Source: Pseudomonas sp. Leaf58 (GTDB taxonomy: Bacteria; Pseudomonadota; Gammaproteobacteria; Pseudomonadales; Pseudomonadaceae). Taken from it: a stretch of 64,000 nt of DNA. Where the stretch lies: assembly GCF_003627215.1 (NCBI RefSeq), contig NZ_CP032677.1:5337501-5401500 (forward strand), read 5' to 3'. The notes beneath the pieces were generated by a model. The model did no database searches. It was not told where the DNA came from and saw only the letters and a list, made by a program, of their open reading frames with translations. The translations under genes and the position numbers were made by a program. This document shows positions 60,777 through 64,000 of the stretch, piece by piece (position 1 is the first letter of the stretch; each line of letters opens with the position of its first letter).

Positions 60777-62537
60777 TTAGTGGGTGTTCTCGCGACTGTT
60801 CTCCAGGGTCTCCAGCAAGGCGATCTGCATGCGCGTGTGCACGCGAATGAACCAACGCCACAGCAAGGCCACCACCACGGCGGCCACTACGGCAATCACT
60901 AGCAGCAGTTCGCTGGTCGGCAGAATGCTTGCCGACAATGCCGACAGCAGCAGGAAAATCACCAGCAACGACAGCAGCGGGATCACCTCGGCAATTACAC
61001 GGCGCACGCGCTGGGTATGCCGCCCGGCCATTTCCGGCTTTACTCCCATCTCCGCCAACAGCATCGACAGCGCCTTGAGCTTGCGATAGGCAGCAATCAG
61101 GAATGGCAGCGACAGCAGCAACGCCGCGCCCCAAATCAACGCTTTCTGCTGGCTGGCATCGCTGACCCACTCGCTGAGCCAGTTGCCGATACGCTCGGCA
61201 AAGTAACCACCACTGAAGAAGATAGCGATCACCAGCGCCAGGTTTACCCCCACCTGCAGCAAGATGCGCCGAATCATCGCCGCCAACATGGCACTCTCAC
61301 CCTGTGGCTGGATGCTGCGCAACCATTCGCCATACAACGACAACACCCGTGCCAGACGGCTGGGCACGACATTGCCGAGCTTCTGCGACAGGGGGTCGGC
61401 CGCACGAATCAGGTACGGTGTCAGCAACGTGGTGATTGCCGATACGGCGACCGCCACCGGATAGAGGAAGTCGCTGGTCACCTGCAGGGTCATGCCCAGC
61501 GCAGCGATGATGAAGGAAAACTCGCCAATCTGCGAAAGCCCCATGCCCACCCGCAGCGACGTGCGCCCGTCATTACCGGCGATGAACGCGCCCATGCCGC
61601 AAGACAGCATTTTGCCCAGCACCACTGCCAGGGTGATGACCACGATCGGCCAGGCGTAATCGATCAGCACTTGAGGGTCGATCATCAAGCCAATGGCGAC
61701 GAAGAAAATCGCGCTGAACAGGTCCCGTACCGGCTCGATCAGGCGCTCAATTTTTAGCAACTGGCGCGATTCGGCCATGATCGCGCCAATCAAAAAGGCG
61801 CCCAACACCATGCTGTACTCCAGCTTTACCACCAACAGGCAAAAGCCAAAGCACAGGCCCAGCACGGTAATCAGCAACATCTCATTGCTTTCGAACTTGG
61901 CCACATAGGCCAGCAGCCGCGGCACCAGCAGGATGCCGATGACCAGCGCGACGATCATGAACAGCGACAGCTTGCCAACAGTGGAGAACACCTCGCCCGA
62001 GCTGACCGTGCCGCTGACGGCGATGCCCGACAGCAGGGCGATGATGCCGATGCCAAGGATGTCCTCGACAATCAGCACACCAAAGATCAGCTGGGCAAAA
62101 CGCTCATTTTTCATCTTCAGGTCGTTGAGCGCCTTGACGATGATGGTGGTCGAGGAAATGGCCAGGATGGCACCGAGGAACAGTGAATCCATGGTGTTCC
62201 AGCCGAACCAGCGGCCAATCTCGAAGCCGATCCAAATCATCAGCACGATTTCCAGGAACGCCGCGATAAACGCCGTAGCACCCACCTTGAACAGCTTGCG
62301 CAGGCTGAATTCGAGCCCCAGGCAGAACATCAGGAAGATAACCCCCAGCTCGGCGAGGGTCTTGATGGTGTCTTCATCGTGGATCAGGCCAAACGGCGGC
62401 GTGTGTGGGCCAATGATGAAGCCAGCGACAATGTAGCCCAACACCACGGGCTGCTTGAGTCGGTGAAACAGAATGGTAACCACGCCAGCGACCAGCATGA
62501 TGACTGCCAGGTCCTGGATAAAGCTAATGGCATGCAT
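60777..62537 (-). CDS. CPA2-type cation:proton antiporter without RCK domain
   Basis: 586 residues. The first 390 or so form the twelve-helix Na+/H+ exchanger core (FHRLKQPVVLGYIVAGFIIGPHTPP, the conserved TTIIVKALNDLK and GEFSFIIAALGM). Instead of the RCK/TrkA-N domain found in KefB/KefC, the C-terminal 200 residues contain four further hydrophobic segments (LVIAIFFSGGYFAE, ALLLSLPFLIAAY, LLSLLVIFLLLSAL, LLLVIAVVAAVVVALLW). It is likely a potassium or sodium antiporter, but regulation must differ from Kef. The ATG at 62537 has GGAGTA upstream. Confidence 0.9.
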   Translation of the reverse strand: MHAISFIQDLAVIMLVAGVVTILFHRLKQPVVLGYIVAGFIIGPHTPPFGLIHDEDTIKTLAELGVIFLMFCLGLEFSLRKLFKVGATAFIAAFLEIVLMIWIGFEIGRWFGWNTMDSLFLGAILAISSTTIIVKALNDLKMKNERFAQLIFGVLIVEDILGIGIIALLSGIAVSGTVSSGEVFSTVGKLSLFMIVALVIGILLVPRLLAYVAKFESNEMLLITVLGLCFGFCLLVVKLEYSMVLGAFLIGAIMAESRQLLKIERLIEPVRDLFSAIFFVAIGLMIDPQVLIDYAWPIVVITLAVVLGKMLSCGMGAFIAGNDGRTSLRVGMGLSQIGEFSFIIAALGMTLQVTSDFLYPVAVAVSAITTLLTPYLIRAADPLSQKLGNVVPSRLARVLSLYGEWLRSIQPQGESAMLAAMIRRILLQVGVNLALVIAIFFSGGYFAERIGNWLSEWVSDASQQKALIWGAALLLSLPFLIAAYRKLKALSMLLAEMGVKPEMAGRHTQRVRRVIAEVIPLLSLLVIFLLLSALSASILPTSELLLVIAVVAAVVVALLWRWFIRVHTRMQIALLETLENSRENTH

Positions 62538-62819
62538 GGCGTGATACTCCTTTTCTCGTCTTTTGCTGGATGCCGGGGCAGACCGCTCCTCTGCCAAGGC
62601 ACCCCTAAGCGAGCAGCAAGCACATACTGTATTGAAAGCGGGAAAGCCCATGTTGCATGGGTGTACTCAGGTTAACATCGCACCCCACAGCAAAAAGCCG
62701 GTGCAATATGCAGAAACAGATCGGCTGGAAAAGCGCCGCTGATGGCATGATCGGCGTGACGATGGCGCGTCAGCCAACGTCCCGTACCAAGAAGGCAAAT
62801 TCACAAGAGGGGAAAAGAA
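62538..62819. other. 282-nt divergent spacer between antiporter and thioesterase genes
   Basis: Both 5' ends lie here. AAAAGCCGGTGCAATATGC sits near 62692-62710. I find no clear operator, hairpin or RNA gene. Confidence 0.4.
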
Positions 62820-63365
62820 GTGTCTGCAGATAACGCCCCCCATCCGCCCGATTCAGCGCAACCTCACCGTGAGCACACTATGGAACCTGGAAACGCCCAG
62901 CTGAGCATGACCGTCCTGATGACCCCGGACATGGCCAACTTTTCTGGCAACGTACATGGCGGCACCTTGCTCAAGTACCTCGACGAAGTGGCTTATGCGT
63001 GCGCCAGCCGCTATGCCGGCAGCTATGTGGTGACCCTGTCGGTCGACCAGGTGATCTTCCGCGAGCCGGTGCATGTGGGTGAACTGGTGACCTTCCTGGC
63101 GTCGGTCAACTACACCGGCAACACCTCGATGGAGGTAGGAATCAAGGTGGTGACCGAGAATATCCGCGAACGCTCGGTGCGCCATTCCAACAGCTGCTTC
63201 TTCACCATGGTCGCGGTCGATGACAACCGTCGCCCGGTGCAGGTGCCGCCACGCCAACCGCACAGCAGCGAGGAAAAGCGCCGCTTCCTGCAGGGCCAGC
63301 AGCGCCGCCAGATCCGTCAGGAACTGGAAAAGCGCTACCAGGACCTGAAAACCGACGCCATTTAA
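62820..63365 (+). CDS. Acyl-CoA thioesterase, hotdog fold with extended C terminus
   Basis: 181 residues from a GTG at 62820, preceded by GAGGGGAAAAGAA. The hotdog core is [26 protein letters not shown] (key residues N, HGG, D) and [26 protein letters not shown]. The C-terminal 45 residues are highly charged ([28 protein letters not shown]) and probably helical. A shorter start at 62880 is possible. It ends against pdxY with overlapping stop codons. Confidence 0.88.
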   Translation: MSADNAPHPPDSAQPHREHTMEPGNAQLSMTVLMTPDMANFSGNVHGGTLLKYLDEVAYACASRYAGSYVVTLSVDQVIFREPVHVGELVTFLASVNYTGNTSMEVGIKVVTENIRERSVRHSNSCFFTMVAVDDNRRPVQVPPRQPHSSEEKRRFLQGQQRRQIRQELEKRYQDLKTDAI

Positions 63366-64000
63366 AACGCCAGCAACTGCGCCTCGAAGCGCACCCGAGG
63401 GTGCGCAATGCGGTCCTGGGCCCGCACCAGTTGCAGTTCGTAACTGGCGCTGGCCTGGGTTTCCAGCAGTACTTCGTGAACTGCCGCCGCGGTGAACTCG
63501 AACGCCTGCACCCAACTGTCGCCGAGCAGCACGCGTGCCAGGAACAGGCCTGAGGTCAGGTCGCCCACCCCCACCGGCTGCCGCGGGAACGCCAGCAACG
63601 GGCGGCGCAAGTGCCAGCTGTGTTCGGCAGTCACCAGCAGCATCTCGAACTGGTCCTCGACACGCCCGGGGTACGCCAGGTGCTTGACCAGCACCACCTG
63701 CGGCCCACGTTGCAGCAGGCTGCGGGCCATATTCACACAGTCTTCCAGCGACTGCGCACGCCGCCCACAAAAGCTATCCAGTTCCAGCTGGTTGGGGCAC
63801 AGGATGTCGGCCTGGGCGGCTGCCTCGTCGAGTAGAAACGCGCTGACTTCCGCTGGCACGATGCAGCCCTTCTCTGGGTGCCCCATGACCGGGTCGCACA
63901 GGTACAACGCTTTTGGGTTTACCGCCTTGATTCGCTCGACGCCCGCCAGAATCGCCCGCCCTTGCTCGGCACTGCCCAGGTAGCCGGAAAGCATCGCGTC
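63362..64000 (-). CDS. pdxY: Pyridoxal kinase PdxY, C-terminal part (5' end beyond window)
   Basis: 213 codons are visible, the last about 70% of the gene. Marks are [14 protein letters not shown] (ribokinase-fold metal/phosphate region), [11 protein letters not shown] and the anion-hole [17 protein letters not shown] near residues 155-171, whose Asp is the catalytic base. PdxY phosphorylates pyridoxal to PLP in the salvage pathway. Its stop overlaps the thioesterase stop by 4 nt in opposite strands. Confidence 0.94.
   Translation of the reverse strand, partial: DAMLSGYLGSAEQGRAILAGVERIKAVNPKALYLCDPVMGHPEKGCIVPAEVSAFLLDEAAAQADILCPNQLELDSFCGRRAQSLEDCVNMARSLLQRGPQVVLVKHLAYPGRVEDQFEMLLVTAEHSWHLRRPLLAFPRQPVGVGDLTSGLFLARVLLGDSWVQAFEFTAAAVHEVLLETQASASYELQLVRAQDRIAHPRVRFEAQLLAF

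Overview
The window is a stretch of core chromosome from a fluorescent pseudomonad, most likely of the Pseudomonas putida group. Three things point there. Gene order (spoT region, exbB-exbD-tonB, oxyR-recG, rubredoxin genes, ubiCA, phoBR, pst-phoU, purEK, aspA, the pycAB pyruvate carboxylase, zwf, uvrD, pdxY) follows the order I know from P. putida KT2440 and, in part, P. aeruginosa. The coding sequence is GC-rich, with long stop-free antisense frames. The spacers carry P. putida-type REP elements built on a GCGGGCAAGCCCGCTCC-like core. I see no insertion sequence, prophage, CRISPR array, tRNA or rRNA. Sixty-two coding sequences are called; the first and last are cut by the window edges.

Layout. 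1-3.8 kb: a polyamine-type locus (permease, puuD, puuA and a divergent LysR regulator). 3.9-8.6 kb: rpoZ, spoT, ridA, a lipoprotein and an epimerase-like protein. 8.7-15.9 kb: exbB-exbD-tonB, oxyR-recG, a YbaK-HDOD fusion and a small conserved protein. 16-20 kb: HU, rubredoxin reductase and rubredoxin, ubiC-ubiA and a small secreted protein. 20.2-32.9 kb: the phosphate regulon (phoB-phoR; pstS and pstC-pstA-pstB-phoU), with a CorC-type membrane protein, an M23 peptidase and a CheY-PilZ response regulator between phoR and phoU. Three Pho boxes are visible, before phoB, pstC and pstS.

33-43.3 kb: an MHS-type transporter, a thioesterase, a hexose-6-phosphate mutarotase, small envelope proteins, purE-purK, a small secreted metzincin-like protein, a LysR regulator divergent from aspA, and an AraC regulator. 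43.4-49 kb: acetylpolyamine amidohydrolase and a polyamine-binding protein, then a MocR regulator divergent from paiB and two acetyltransferases. I read this as a possible polyamine acetylation/deacetylation neighbourhood. 49-56.3 kb: the two pyruvate carboxylase subunits with their divergent LysR regulator, then an RpiR regulator divergent from zwf. 56.4-64 kb: a small unknown protein, uvrD, a Tim44-domain protein, a SMI1-like protein, a CPA2 antiporter without an RCK domain, an acyl-CoA thioesterase and the pdxY 3' portion.

The most unusual signals are: (1) a perfectly periodic 12-bp repeat in the linker of the MocR gene whose units are DnaA-box-like, plus two further exact DnaA boxes in the same gene; (2) a perfect 12-bp inverted repeat whose second arm covers the oxyR start codon; (3) a strong hairpin followed by a T-rich stretch in the purE leader; (4) inverted or palindromic operator candidates before the MocR gene, aspA and exbB; and (5) a metzincin-motif protein with no visible Met-turn.
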